A stretch of 64,000 nt of DNA, taken from positions 62,001 through 126,000 of the forward strand of contig NZ_CP019062.1 in the NCBI RefSeq assembly GCF_002951615.1, in the 5' to 3' direction. The number at the start of each line of letters is the position of its first letter. The first letter of the stretch is position 1. This document shows, one piece after another, positions 54,819-64,000 of the stretch. The translations under genes and the position numbers were made by a program. This DNA is from Rahnella sikkimica. Its GTDB lineage: Bacteria > Pseudomonadota > Gammaproteobacteria > Enterobacterales > Enterobacteriaceae. The notes beneath the pieces are model-generated. The model was not told where the DNA came from and made no database searches. It was given only the letters and a program-made list of their open reading frames with translations.

Positions 54819-56192
54819 TTATTTAACCGCACGTTTCCGCGTTTTCTTTTCCGCCACCACCGCTTTCACTTCACTTTCAATCCAGCCATCGGCAAGCCGT
54901 GTTTTCAGAATCTCACCGGGTGCCGTCTGGGTCGTTTTCTTCAGCAAAGTGCCTTTTGGCGTAGTCGTCACGCTGTAACCCCTTGCCAGCGTAGCCAGCG
55001 GGCTGACCGCTTCAAGCTGCGTGCAGGCCGTACCAAAACGCTGGCGGCTTTGTGCAAGCTGCGATGACATTGCCTGTTGCAGCCGGTATTGCAGCTGCTG
55101 AACCCGTTGCTGGGCGCGGTGAATTCGCGGTTGCGGTTGTTGCTGAGTCAGACGCTGTTGCAGCCTGTCGCTACGGCGCAGAATCTGGCGCAGATGGTTT
55201 TGCATCGCTTCATCCAGACGGCGGCGCAGTTTGAACAACGCCGTTTGCTGGCGCGCCAGACGTAAATGCGGATGCTGTTGCTGCAGGCGGTGATTAAGAC
55301 GCGAAAAACGTTGCGCCAGCTGTGCGAGATAATAATCCATCGCCATTTCAAGACGCTGCTGCTGTGACTGAATCTGGCGCAGCAACTCCAGCTGATTACG
55401 GCTGATCAACTCTGCGGCGGCCGACGGTGTCGGGGCGCGTAAATCCGCAACGAAGTCGGCAATGGTTACGTCGGTTTCATGGCCGACGGCGCTGACAATC
55501 GGAATACGGCTGGCGAAAATCGCCCGCGCCACGCGCTCATCGTTAAAGCTCCACAAATCTTCCAGTGAACCGCCACCGCGCCCGACAATCAGCACATCGA
55601 CTTCTTCGCGGGCATTGGCGATCGCAATGGCGCGGACAATTTGCCCCGGCGCATCCACGCCCTGAACGGAGGTCGGATAGATTATGACGGGCAGGGAAGG
55701 ATCGCGGCGTTTGAGCACGTTCAGCACATCGTGCAGCGCGGCACCGCTGGCCGAGGTAATGACCCCGACGCATTTTGCCGGTGAGGGCAACGGCTGTTTG
55801 AACTGCGTGTCGAACAACCCTTCGGCGGCCAGCTGTTGTTTCAGTAAATCGAATTTCTGCTGCAATAAACCGTCACCGGCTTCCTGCATACTCTCGGCAA
55901 TCAGCTGATAATCGCCGCGCGGTTCATACAATGTAATGGTCGCGCGGACCAAAACCTGCTGACCGTTTTGCGGACGAAACGTGGTGCGCCTGTTGGTATT
56001 GCGGAACATGGCGCATTTGACCTGTGCGCGGTCATCTTTGAGCGTGAAATACCAGTGGCCGGAGGAAGGCTGGGAGAAGTTTGAGATCTCACCGGAGAGC
56101 CAGACCTGACCCATTTCGTTTTCCAGCAACTGTCGGACCGTCTGATTGAGGCGGCTTACGGTAAAAATAGGAGGCGAAGAAGGTAGTGGCAT
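54819..56192 (-). CDS. xseA: exodeoxyribonuclease VII large subunit
   Basis: 457 residues: N-terminal OB-fold ([20 protein letters not shown]), catalytic domain with the [16 protein letters not shown] and [17 protein letters not shown] motifs, then a long Gln-rich coiled coil (residues ~260-400). With XseB it degrades single-stranded DNA from both ends. It is divergent from guaB, as in E. coli. Confidence 0.96.
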   Translation of the reverse strand: MPLPSSPPIFTVSRLNQTVRQLLENEMGQVWLSGEISNFSQPSSGHWYFTLKDDRAQVKCAMFRNTNRRTTFRPQNGQQVLVRATITLYEPRGDYQLIAESMQEAGDGLLQQKFDLLKQQLAAEGLFDTQFKQPLPSPAKCVGVITSASGAALHDVLNVLKRRDPSLPVIIYPTSVQGVDAPGQIVRAIAIANAREEVDVLIVGRGGGSLEDLWSFNDERVARAIFASRIPIVSAVGHETDVTIADFVADLRAPTPSAAAELISRNQLELLRQIQSQQQRLEMAMDYYLAQLAQRFSRLNHRLQQQHPHLRLARQQTALFKLRRRLDEAMQNHLRQILRRSDRLQQRLTQQQPQPRIHRAQQRVQQLQYRLQQAMSSQLAQSRQRFGTACTQLEAVSPLATLARGYSVTTTPKGTLLKKTTQTAPGEILKTRLADGWIESEVKAVVAEKKTRKRAVK

Positions 56193-56361
56193 GTGATCCA
56201 GATCAAATTCAAAAACAGAGACTTAATCGACCGATACTACATACCCTAAAATGGGAATCAAGAAGTTTTTTCAAATAGTGCTGGTCGGGATGCCCATTCA
56301 CCTGTAAACTCCCGCTGCAATATTTTATCTTTTCCGCATCCACCTTGGTGAGATATTGCCC

Positions 56362-57828
56362 ATGCTACGTATCGCAAAAGAAGCACTAACGTTCGACGAC
56401 GTTCTCCTTGTTCCAGCTCACTCCACAGTTCTGCCTAATACTGCCGATCTCGGTACTCAACTGACCGCTAAAATCCGTCTGAATATCCCTATGCTGTCCG
56501 CAGCCATGGATACCGTGACTGAAGCGAATCTGGCGATTGCTCTGGCGCAGGAAGGCGGCCTCGGATTCATCCACAAGAACATGTCTATTGAGCGTCAGGC
56601 GGAAGAAGTCCGTCGCGTGAAAAAGCATGAAAGCGGCGTTGTTGCTGACCCTAAAACGGTCACCCCGGCGACCACTTTACGTCAGGTTAAAGAACTCACC
56701 GAAATTAACGGGTTTGCCGGTTATCCGGTTGTGACCGAAGAAAACGAACTGGTCGGTATTATTACCGGTCGTGACGTGCGCTTCGTGACCGATCTGGAAC
56801 AGCCTGTCACCGCAGTCATGACGCCGAAAGAACGTCTGGTTACCGTGAAAGAAGGCGAAGCCCGCGAAGTCGTCCTGCAAAAAATGCACGAAAAACGCGT
56901 AGAGAAAGCGCTGGTTGTTGACGCGCAATTCCATCTGCTCGGTATGATCACCGTAAAAGACTTCCAGAAAGCCGAACGTAAACCAAACGCCTGTAAAGAT
57001 GAGCAGGGCAGCCTGCGCGTCGGTGCGGCAGTTGGCGCAGGCGCGGGCAACGAAGAGCGTATCGATGCTCTGGTTGCGGCGGGTGTTGACGTTCTGCTGA
57101 TCGACTCCTCACACGGTCACTCCGAAGGCGTTCTGGAACGTATTCGCGCTACCCGCGCAAAATACCCGGATCTTCAAATCATCGGCGGTAACGTCGCGAC
57201 GGGTTCAGGTGCACTTGCACTGGCTAAAGCGGGTGTGAGCGCGGTTAAAGTCGGTATCGGCCCTGGTTCAATCTGTACCACCCGTATCGTCACCGGCGTC
57301 GGTGTTCCGCAAATCACTGCCGTTTCTGACGCGGTTGAAGCGCTGGAAGGCACCGGTATTCCGGTTATCGCTGACGGCGGTATCCGCTTCTCCGGCGACA
57401 TCGCAAAAGCTATCGCGGCCGGCGCAAGCTGCGTGATGGTCGGCGGTATGCTGGCAGGTACCGAAGAATCTCCGGGCGAAATCGAGCTGTATCAGGGGCG
57501 TTCGTACAAGTCCTACCGTGGCATGGGTTCTCTGGGCGCGATGTCCAAAGGCTCTTCTGACCGTTACTTCCAGACCGATAACGCGGCTGACAAACTGGTG
57601 CCGGAAGGTATCGAAGGTCGCGTTGCTTATAAAGGCCGTCTGAAAGAAATCATCCACCAGCAAATGGGCGGCCTGCGCTCCTGTATGGGGCTGACCGGTT
57701 GTGCTACCATCGACGACCTGCGCACCAAGGCTGAATTTGTTCGTATCAGCGGTGCAGGGATTCAGGAAAGCCACGTACATGACGTGACGATTACCAAAGA
57801 GTCGCCGAACTACCGCATGGGTTCCTAA
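56362..57828 (+). CDS. guaB: IMP dehydrogenase
   Basis: 488 residues from the second ATG ([14 protein letters not shown]), as in E. coli. Two CBS domains at ~95-200 interrupt the TIM barrel; the catalytic loop [15 protein letters not shown] carries the Cys nucleophile. It makes XMP, the committed step to GMP. guaA follows after 106 bp with a hairpin in between. Confidence 0.98.
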   Translation: MLRIAKEALTFDDVLLVPAHSTVLPNTADLGTQLTAKIRLNIPMLSAAMDTVTEANLAIALAQEGGLGFIHKNMSIERQAEEVRRVKKHESGVVADPKTVTPATTLRQVKELTEINGFAGYPVVTEENELVGIITGRDVRFVTDLEQPVTAVMTPKERLVTVKEGEAREVVLQKMHEKRVEKALVVDAQFHLLGMITVKDFQKAERKPNACKDEQGSLRVGAAVGAGAGNEERIDALVAAGVDVLLIDSSHGHSEGVLERIRATRAKYPDLQIIGGNVATGSGALALAKAGVSAVKVGIGPGSICTTRIVTGVGVPQITAVSDAVEALEGTGIPVIADGGIRFSGDIAKAIAAGASCVMVGGMLAGTEESPGEIELYQGRSYKSYRGMGSLGAMSKGSSDRYFQTDNAADKLVPEGIEGRVAYKGRLKEIIHQQMGGLRSCMGLTGCATIDDLRTKAEFVRISGAGIQESHVHDVTITKESPNYRMGS

Positions 57829-57837
57829 TCCCCTGAG

Positions 57838-57860
57838 ACAGCGAGCAAATAGCTCGCTGT
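57838..57860 (+). terminator. hairpin between guaB and guaA
   Basis: Perfect 9-bp stem ACAGCGAGC/GCTCGCTGT, five-base loop, followed by CTGCTTTTAATG, a broken T-run. It may attenuate guaA or stabilise the guaB message. Confidence 0.55.
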
Positions 57861-57934
57861 CTGCTTTTAATGCATAAAGAAATATTTAACCTGTTGTTTT
57901 AACGCTTTTATTGCTTTCTGGAAAACGCCCCCTC

Positions 57935-59512
57935 ATGAGCGAAAATATTCACAAGCACCGTATCCTGATCCTCGATTTCGGCTCCCAGTACACCCAGCTT
58001 GTTGCGCGCCGCGTGCGTGAACTCGGTGTCTATTGCGAACTCTGGGCCTGGGACGTAACCGAAGCCCAAATCCGCGAATTCAACCCGAACGGGATCATCC
58101 TGTCCGGCGGCCCGGAAAGTACCACCGAGCATGACAGCCCGCGCGCCCCTGATTACGTCTTCGAAGCCGGTGTCCCGGTTCTGGGCGTCTGCTACGGCAT
58201 GCAAACCATGGCAATGCAGTTAGGCGGTCAGGTTGAAGGTTCGAACGAGCGCGAATTTGGTTATGCGCAGGTTGAAGTTCAGACTGAAAGCGCGCTGATC
58301 CGCGACATTCAGGATGCCCTGAGCGAAAACAATAAACCGCTGCTCGACGTCTGGATGAGCCACGGCGATAAAGTCACCGCCATCCCGTCTGATTTCGTGA
58401 CCGTTGCCAGTACCGAGACTTGCCCGTTTGCCATTATGGCTAACGAAGAAAAACGCTTCTACGGTGTGCAGTTCCACCCTGAAGTGACGCACACCCGTCA
58501 GGGCCTGCGCCTGCTCGAACGTTTCATCATGGATATCTGCGAGTGTGAAGCTCTGTGGACGCCAGCGAAAATCATCGAAGATGCCATTGAGCGCCTGCGC
58601 GTTCAGATTGGCGACGATCACGTGATCCTCGGCCTGTCCGGCGGCGTTGACTCCTCCGTGACCGCTATGCTGCTGCACCGCGCCATCGGCGACCGTCTGA
58701 CCTGCGTGTTCGTGGACAACGGCCTGCTGCGTCTTAACGAAGCGGATCAGGTTCTGGAAATGTTCGGCGACCGTTTTGGCCTGAACATTGTTCACGTTGC
58801 TGCGGAAGACCGTTTCCTGTCAGCGCTGGCCGGTGTTGATGAGCCGGAAGCGAAACGTAAAATTATCGGCCGCGTGTTTGTGGAAGTCTTCGACGAAGAA
58901 GCCTGTAAGCAAGATGCCGTGAAGTGGCTGGCGCAGGGCACCATCTACCCTGACGTGATTGAATCCGCCGCGTCTGCGACCGGTAAAGCACACGTCATAA
59001 AATCGCACCACAACGTGGGCGGTCTGCCGAAAGAAATGAAACTGGGTCTGGTTGAGCCGCTGAAAGAGCTGTTCAAAGACGAAGTGCGCAAAATCGGTCT
59101 GGAACTCGGTCTGCCGTACGACATGCTTTACCGTCACCCGTTCCCTGGGCCAGGTCTGGGTGTTCGTGTGCTGGGCGAAGTGAAGAAAGAATACTGTGAC
59201 CTGCTGCGTCGCGCCGATGCTATCTTCATCGAAGAACTGCACAAAGCCGACCTGTACAACAAGGTCAGCCAGGCGTTCACCGTCTTCCTGCCAGTCCGCT
59301 CCGTGGGCGTGATGGGCGATGGCCGTAAATACGACTGGGTTGTTTCACTGCGCGCAGTAGAAACCATCGACTTCATGACCGCGCACTGGGCGCACCTGCC
59401 GTACGATTTCCTCGGCCGCTGCTCCAACCGCATCATCAACGAAGTTAACGGCATTTCCCGCGTCGTTTACGACATCTCCGGTAAACCACCGGCGACGATT
59501 GAGTGGGAATGA
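57935..59512 (+). CDS. guaA: GMP synthase (glutamine-hydrolysing)
   Basis: 525 residues from the ATG at [16 protein letters not shown] (an upstream start is weaker). Class I amidotransferase domain with Cys in GVCYGMQTM and His/Glu in [11 protein letters not shown]-PPase domain with [10 protein letters not shown]-terminal dimer domain ending KPPATIEWE. It converts XMP to GMP. Confidence 0.98.
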   Translation: MSENIHKHRILILDFGSQYTQLVARRVRELGVYCELWAWDVTEAQIREFNPNGIILSGGPESTTEHDSPRAPDYVFEAGVPVLGVCYGMQTMAMQLGGQVEGSNEREFGYAQVEVQTESALIRDIQDALSENNKPLLDVWMSHGDKVTAIPSDFVTVASTETCPFAIMANEEKRFYGVQFHPEVTHTRQGLRLLERFIMDICECEALWTPAKIIEDAIERLRVQIGDDHVILGLSGGVDSSVTAMLLHRAIGDRLTCVFVDNGLLRLNEADQVLEMFGDRFGLNIVHVAAEDRFLSALAGVDEPEAKRKIIGRVFVEVFDEEACKQDAVKWLAQGTIYPDVIESAASATGKAHVIKSHHNVGGLPKEMKLGLVEPLKELFKDEVRKIGLELGLPYDMLYRHPFPGPGLGVRVLGEVKKEYCDLLRRADAIFIEELHKADLYNKVSQAFTVFLPVRSVGVMGDGRKYDWVVSLRAVETIDFMTAHWAHLPYDFLGRCSNRIINEVNGISRVVYDISGKPPATIEWE

Positions 59513-59548
59513 TTTAACGTCTGGCAATAGCCTGCACGTAAAATCACC

Positions 59549-59580
59549 TAAGCCCGCGTAAATGCGGGCTTTTTTATTTT
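59549..59580 (+). terminator. intrinsic terminator after guaA
   Basis: Stem AAGCCCGC/GCGGGCTT followed by six T residues. The next ~280 bp up to the PAS-GGDEF gene show no ORF or recognisable site. Confidence 0.88.
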
Positions 59581-59860
59581 TGTGTCTGGCATTCTCTGGC
59601 TCTGAATCGCAAGAGGGGGCCGGTAAGTCATTCATGCGGGGCAGAAAAATAGCTCCTATCATAATATTAATGTATAAATAATTAATCCTCCCTGAACGGG
59701 CTTGAGATGCCTTTACAGGGGATGAATTATACTGCTTCATCTGTCCGTAAGCCGGGCCAAAACAGGCATTGGTGCAAAGTGATGCAGTGATAATGGGCTA
59801 CAGGTATCTACCGTAAATGTAGTCGTAATCACTCTTATACTCAGGCCTGATAATTTCTCT

Positions 59861-61213
59861 ATGGAATCGAATCCTCACGCGGCGTTGACCAGTTTTATTG
59901 ATCTCATGATGGATGCTGTTTTTGCGGTCGATGCCCATGCCAATATCGTTTTTGCGAGCGCATCATGCGAACGTATTTTCGGCTATACGCCGAAAGAAAT
60001 GGTGGGCAAAAATATGTTTGATCTGATGCTGCCTGAAGATCGGGAAATAACCCGAAACTCGGTGGTGGGCGTCATGTCTGGCCATCCTCAGTTTCACTTT
60101 GAGAACCGTTACGTTCACAAGAACGGGCAAGTCGTCAACATCATGTGGTCAGCACGCTGGTCACCGGCCGATCAATTACGCATTGGCGTTGCCCGCGATA
60201 TCACTGAACGCAAACGATCCGAATCGTTGCAGTCTGCGCTTTATTCCATTTCCGAAGCCGCTCATACCGCCGAAGATTTGCTCAAGCTATTCCAGCGCAT
60301 TCATGAAATCGTCGGCACGCTGCTTCCTGTCGATAATTTTTCGGTGACGCTCTACGACAATGAAACCGGCCAACTGAGCTTTCCTTATCATGTGGATGAG
60401 TTTCTGCAGACGCCAGACCCGTTTGCACTGATACCCGGAACGTTCTACGCAGAGATTATTCATACCGGGCTACCGCTGCTGCTCACGCCTGAGACGATGG
60501 TTGCCCGCCTGCAGGAGTTGCGGATTTCTTTTGGCATGAATCCGTTCAGCTGGCTGGGTGTTCCGCTTAAGTCTCATAAAGGTACGATTGGCGTACTTAT
60601 GGTGAAAAGTTATCCGGGGGGAGTGTGCTACAACGAGCAGGATCAGGAATTACTGCAGTTTGTGTCGACTCAAATTGCGACTGTCATTGAACGTCAGAAA
60701 ATGCAGGCACGGTTGCAGTATATGGCGAAATATGACCCACTGACCGACCTCCCGAACCGTGGTTTTTTGCATGATCGCCTGAAAGACGCACTCTCTGCAG
60801 CACGTCAGGGGAAAGATCAATTGTCACTTTTGTACATTGATCTCGACAAATTTAAACAGGTTAACGATACGCTTGGCCATGGTATTGGCGATTTACTGCT
60901 ACAAGAGACCGCTTCGCGCCTGAGGTTGTGTGTGAGTGAATCGGATACCGTCGCTCGTGTCGGTGGCGATGAGTTTGTGATTTTGCTGCAGGGGGCTTCA
61001 TTGCCTGAGCATGCGGCTCAGGTGTCAGAAAAGATCCGCAACGCTTTCAATCCTCATTTTACCCTGGAGGGCCATCGTTTGAACATTGCGGCCAGTATCG
61101 GGATCGCACTCTATCCGGAGCATGGTAACGACGCGCGGCAGCTTCTTGAATATGCTGACAGAGCAATGTATTTAGCCAAAAACGGCAATGCCCAAGGAAG
61201 AAATAACGATTAA
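59861..61213 (+). CDS. PAS-GAF-GGDEF diguanylate cyclase
   Basis: 450 residues, no membrane segment. PAS at ~10-120 (FAVDAHANIVFASASCERIFGY), GAF at ~145-280, GGDEF at ~290-450 with active-site GGDEF at 368-372 (ARVGGDEFVILL). The inhibitory RxxD is replaced by SESD, so product inhibition through the I-site should be lost. It should synthesise cyclic di-GMP in the cytoplasm. Monocistronic; the ribosome site is weak. Confidence 0.92.
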   Translation: MESNPHAALTSFIDLMMDAVFAVDAHANIVFASASCERIFGYTPKEMVGKNMFDLMLPEDREITRNSVVGVMSGHPQFHFENRYVHKNGQVVNIMWSARWSPADQLRIGVARDITERKRSESLQSALYSISEAAHTAEDLLKLFQRIHEIVGTLLPVDNFSVTLYDNETGQLSFPYHVDEFLQTPDPFALIPGTFYAEIIHTGLPLLLTPETMVARLQELRISFGMNPFSWLGVPLKSHKGTIGVLMVKSYPGGVCYNEQDQELLQFVSTQIATVIERQKMQARLQYMAKYDPLTDLPNRGFLHDRLKDALSAARQGKDQLSLLYIDLDKFKQVNDTLGHGIGDLLLQETASRLRLCVSESDTVARVGGDEFVILLQGASLPEHAAQVSEKIRNAFNPHFTLEGHRLNIAASIGIALYPEHGNDARQLLEYADRAMYLAKNGNAQGRNND

Positions 61214-61258
61214 GTATGAATCATTTCCAGAGAAACCTGCTTCTGAAAATCCGGAAAA

Positions 61259-61295
61259 AACGCCAGCGAGATTAAACGATCCGCTGGCGTTTTTT
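61259..61295. terminator. bidirectional terminator
   Basis: Stem AACGCCAGC/GCTGGCGTT with a ~14-nt loop and six T residues, between the cyclase and the converging quinone reductase gene. Confidence 0.85.
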
Positions 61296-61317
61296 ATGCA
61301 TGAAATTCTTCTGGACG

Positions 61318-62094
61318 TTATTTCAGGTGTGCCGCAAACCCGGTTTTCTCCGGCGTGATATCAGCTTTAAGCGTCAGTGAAGGGATGTCATAGTCGCCGC
61401 CATTTTGCTGGCGGAAGGCGATGGGGGTTGTGGTTTCCAGCGTATCCAGCCGGGTCGCCAGTTCGTCGCAAAGCTGATTAAAGCGCGCTTCATCTGTACG
61501 ACCGGAGCGGTAGAACACCAGCGGCGGGAGCACGGTAAAGCCCGGATAATGCAGGATCCCGTGATGGATCGGGAACAATAAATCATCGACAGAACCGTTG
61601 ATTCCGCGCGGGCTGTAATGTGGTTCCCAGCCTCCGGTCGTTACCATCAGCATGGCGCGTTTCCCCGACATATTCCCTTCACCGTAACGGTCGCCCCAGT
61701 GCGTGTCCGAATGTTCGCCCACGCCGTATGCAAAACCGTAGGCGTAAACCCGTTCCACCCAGCCTTTCATAATGGCGGGCATGGAGAACCACCACAGCGG
61801 AAACTGGAAAATCACTGTATCCGCCCAACGCAGCTTTTCCTGTTCAGTGGCGATGTCCGGGCTTTGCGTCCCGTTTTTAAAAGCGCGTTGAGAATCCTGA
61901 GAGGGATTAAAGGGGATCTCCGGTGAAGGCGACGTGTTATCTCCGGCATCCAGCGGCGCTTTCCATTGCATGGCATACAGGTCAGAAACCTGTACGTTGT
62001 GACCGGCGGCCTGCAGGTATTTTACCGCAAAATCTTTCAGCGAACCGTTCAGGGATTTGGGTTCCGGATGGGCGTAGACGATTAAAATATTCAT
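61318..62094 (-). CDS. NAD(P)H quinone oxidoreductase, flavodoxin-like
   Basis: 258 residues. N-terminal phosphate-binding VYAHPEPKSLNGSLKD, then FQFPLWWFSMPAIMKGWVERV and a Tyr/Gly FMN/quinone region (TGGWEPHYSPRG). Matches the NQO1/KefF/MdaB-type two-electron reductase family; cytoplasmic. It is divergent from a LysR regulator that probably responds to electrophiles or quinones. Confidence 0.88.
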   Translation of the reverse strand: MNILIVYAHPEPKSLNGSLKDFAVKYLQAAGHNVQVSDLYAMQWKAPLDAGDNTSPSPEIPFNPSQDSQRAFKNGTQSPDIATEQEKLRWADTVIFQFPLWWFSMPAIMKGWVERVYAYGFAYGVGEHSDTHWGDRYGEGNMSGKRAMLMVTTGGWEPHYSPRGINGSVDDLLFPIHHGILHYPGFTVLPPLVFYRSGRTDEARFNQLCDELATRLDTLETTTPIAFRQQNGGDYDIPSLTLKADITPEKTGFAAHLK

Positions 62095-62139
62095 GGCGAA
62101 CTCTCCGTTAAGTGATGAAAGCAGAGTAGGCCGCCGTCA

Positions 62140-62176
62140 GGTATAGTAAAAATGAATTTAAAATATACCAGGTATA
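62140..62176. promoter_or_regulatory. GGTATA/TATACC operator set, probable LysR sites
   Basis: GGTATA (62140), TATACC (62164) and GGTATA (62171) repeat in inverted and direct order in the 85-bp gap between the quinone reductase and LysR genes, just before the LysR start. They are candidates for the regulator's recognition and activation sites. Confidence 0.55.
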
Positions 62177-62179
62177 GTT

Positions 62180-63073
62180 ATGAATAATTTCGGCCGTCTG
62201 GATCTCAACTTATTGCACACGCTGGATGTCCTGCTCGCGGAGCACAATGTCACGCGGGCGGCGCAGCGGCTGAACCTTTCCCAGCCTTCAATCAGCGTTC
62301 AGCTGGCTAAATTGCGTGAGTTTTTTGACGATCCGTTACTGCTGCCTGGCCCGCGCGGAATGCGCCCGACAGCGCGGGCTGATGAGTTACGTCAACCTCT
62401 GCAACAGGCGCTGGCTGCTCTGGCGTCCGCGGTTTCTGCCGGTGACGTTTTCGATCCATCGAAGGCAGAGAATACCTGGAATCTGGGCGCGGCGGATTAT
62501 GGCGAATCCACCATTGTGTTGCCTGTGCTCCAGGCATTTCGCGCTGTTGCGCCCGGAACAAAACTGGCGATTTTTGAGACATCACCAGTGCGGATTATGC
62601 GGAAAATGGAGCGCGGAGAACTGGATCTGGGATTTCATACAGGGGAAGCGGTACTGAAGGATTTACACCGCACGTTGTTGTTCTCCGAGCGCTATGTGCT
62701 GGTTGGCAGACAAGGACATCCGCAGCTCGCGAAGCCCGTCACTATGCCGGTGTTTTGTTCGCTTGAACATGTGATCGTTTCGCCAGACGGCGGCGGATTT
62801 CAGGGCATCACTGACAGCGCGCTGGCGGAGGCCGGATTATCAAGGCGCGTGGTCCTCTCCGTGCCGCATTTCCTGTTTGTCATTCAGGTACTGCTGACCA
62901 CCGATTTAGTCGCCATGCTTCCCGAGCGTCTGGTGCGTGGCAACCCCGCGTTGCAACTTACCGAACCGCCCGTGAAAGTTCCCGGTTTTGAAATGTACAT
63001 GTACTGGCACGAACGCTCGCATCGCGACCCGGCGCATATCTGGTTACGGGAATTCATGAGCAGTGCGGTGTGA
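62180..63073 (+). CDS. LysR-family transcriptional regulator
   Basis: 297 residues; HTH at ~8-65 (LNLLHTLDVLLAEHNVTRAA, RLNLSQPSISVQLAKLR), effector domain from ~90. NodD/LinR-type LysR proteins share the DLNLL start. Divergent from the quinone reductase gene, its likely target. Confidence 0.9.
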   Translation: MNNFGRLDLNLLHTLDVLLAEHNVTRAAQRLNLSQPSISVQLAKLREFFDDPLLLPGPRGMRPTARADELRQPLQQALAALASAVSAGDVFDPSKAENTWNLGAADYGESTIVLPVLQAFRAVAPGTKLAIFETSPVRIMRKMERGELDLGFHTGEAVLKDLHRTLLFSERYVLVGRQGHPQLAKPVTMPVFCSLEHVIVSPDGGGFQGITDSALAEAGLSRRVVLSVPHFLFVIQVLLTTDLVAMLPERLVRGNPALQLTEPPVKVPGFEMYMYWHERSHRDPAHIWLREFMSSAV

Positions 63074-63091
63074 AAAAAGTGATATGAAGAA

Positions 63092-63117
63092 AATAAAAAG
63101 GCAGCCATCTGGCTGCC
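63092..63117 (-). terminator. intrinsic terminator after the DUF3313 gene
   Basis: On the minus strand the stem GGCAGCC/GGCTGCC with loop AGAT is followed by CTTTTTATTTTC. It may also serve the LysR gene from the other side, with a poorer tail. Confidence 0.75.
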
Positions 63118-63146
63118 TCTCAAAATCGCTGACTCACACTTATGGC

Positions 63147-63809
63147 TTAGTTCATCTGGAATAACTTGGTGTCGTTTGCCATACCATCAATCACGACTTT
63201 CAGATCGTTAGCGGTGACTTTCTGAGTATCATTGGAAACTTGTTTACCGAAGCCTTTACGCACGACTTTGAAGACCGGTTTGCCGGTGCTGGCGTCGATC
63301 AGCTCGCCTTCGAAATAGACTTCAGTATCACGTGTGCGGTGTCCGCTGGCGGTTTCAGCACTTGCAATGACCAGTGCAACCGGAATCACTTCATAGAACT
63401 GCAAACCTTCCGCTGAAGTATTCACGCCGGTGATCGCACCGCGGAAAATCAGGGTACGCGGGCCGGCATGGTCAGTCAGTTGCATGCGTTCGCCCAAAGC
63501 GGGTTTCAAACGGCTGTTTGCGTAATCCAGAACACCCTGCAACGTCTCTTTGCTGATTTGATCAGTTGGCTTCGGTTCAGGATAGAACGTAATCGGCTCG
63601 TACTTCAGGTAAGAGTAATTGGCTTTTTTAAAGGAAGGATCTACCCAGCGCAGCACCGGATTACCTGACGGGGTTTTGACTTCTTTCAGATTGGAATAGT
63701 CACCAAGGAAGCCGGAGAATTTTTCTTTTTGTGTGACATGGCTGGTACATCCGGCCAAAAGCAGTGCACCAGTGATCAGTGCGGCCTGCATCAGTTTAGT
63801 TTTATTCAT
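63147..63809 (-). CDS. DUF3313 family lipoprotein
   Basis: 220 residues; lipoprotein signal with lipobox LLAGCTS. The mature protein fits DUF3313 (TFYPEPKPTDQISKETLQ, EVYFEGELIDASTGKPVFKVVRKG). Function unknown; presumably outer membrane. The remaining 190 bp to the window end hold no gene that I can support. Confidence 0.82.
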   Translation of the reverse strand: MNKTKLMQAALITGALLLAGCTSHVTQKEKFSGFLGDYSNLKEVKTPSGNPVLRWVDPSFKKANYSYLKYEPITFYPEPKPTDQISKETLQGVLDYANSRLKPALGERMQLTDHAGPRTLIFRGAITGVNTSAEGLQFYEVIPVALVIASAETASGHRTRDTEVYFEGELIDASTGKPVFKVVRKGFGKQVSNDTQKVTANDLKVVIDGMANDTKLFQMN

Positions 63810-64000
63810 TCTTACCCTCGGAAAATTTTAAGGAAGACAACGTTATGTATAGCACTGCTGTGGAATTTAACCTCTTAACGACAAAGAAAAATTGATGTTC
63901 GTCAGGAACGGAAAAAATTAGTCACGCGTGTTAATAGTTCGCCTTTCAATCATTTTCTTGGTGAATGGAATAAATAGTATTCCCCCTTCGGGCTATCGCC

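Overview
The window is a chromosomal segment of a gamma-proteobacterium of the order Enterobacterales. Many proteins are close to their E. coli counterparts (GlyA, GuaB, GuaA, RlmN, IspG, HisS, Der, BamB, GlnB, Hmp). Three ERIC-type 127-bp repeats, a protealysin/emfourin pair typical of Serratia, and a DUF1615 lipoprotein point to Yersiniaceae (Rahnella/Serratia/Ewingella-like). Genus assignment is inference. There is no prophage, insertion sequence, CRISPR array, tRNA or rRNA that I can support.

Layout. (1) 1-2368: the end of recB and all of recD. (2) 2365-16485: an accessory stretch. It holds tiny membrane-protein ORFs, an MFS exporter and serine hydrolase opposite a LysR regulator, an Xre/2TM regulator, a Cache-GGDEF diguanylate cyclase, DUF3053 and DUF1615 lipoproteins, a CspA-type cold-shock protein, an ERIC copy, a candidate minus-strand small RNA, three mini membrane proteins, a YhjX-type pyruvate-responsive MFS protein with a matching YpdB site, and an alpha/beta hydrolase. 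(3) 16668-22779: an orphan PBP2 paralogue, then GlmY with its sigma-54 promoter and GlrR sites, then glrK-qseG-glrR. (4) 22933-31610: glnB, hmp (NsrR box), glyA (PurR box), hcaT, csiE, a zevAB-like zinc pair behind a Zur-like palindrome, and suhB. (5) 31737-36105: trmJ, iscR, iscS, pepB. (6) 36182-48299: sseB, ndk, rlmN, pilW-rodZ-ispG, hisS-yfgM-bamB, der, an AEC transporter and yfgJ. (7) 48284-54774: the emfourin/protealysin pair and a LacI/MFS/GH31 sugar cluster. (8) 54819-64000: xseA, guaB-guaA, a PAS-GAF-GGDEF cyclase, a quinone reductase opposite a LysR regulator, and a DUF3313 lipoprotein.

The most striking observation is the isc locus. In E. coli it reads iscR-iscS-iscU-iscA-hscB-hscA-fdx-iscX-pepB. 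Here iscS is followed after 110 bp by pepB, with no iscU, iscA, hscB, hscA, fdx or iscX. An ERIC element and a good intrinsic terminator lie between iscR and iscS. IscS has lost the C-terminal tail that in E. coli contributes to IscU binding. IscR keeps its cluster ligands and two tandem promoter sites. The cell therefore appears to have dismantled the Isc scaffold system while keeping the regulator and the desulfurase. Fe-S-dependent enzymes encoded a few kilobases away (RlmN, IspG) would then need Suf or another scaffold.
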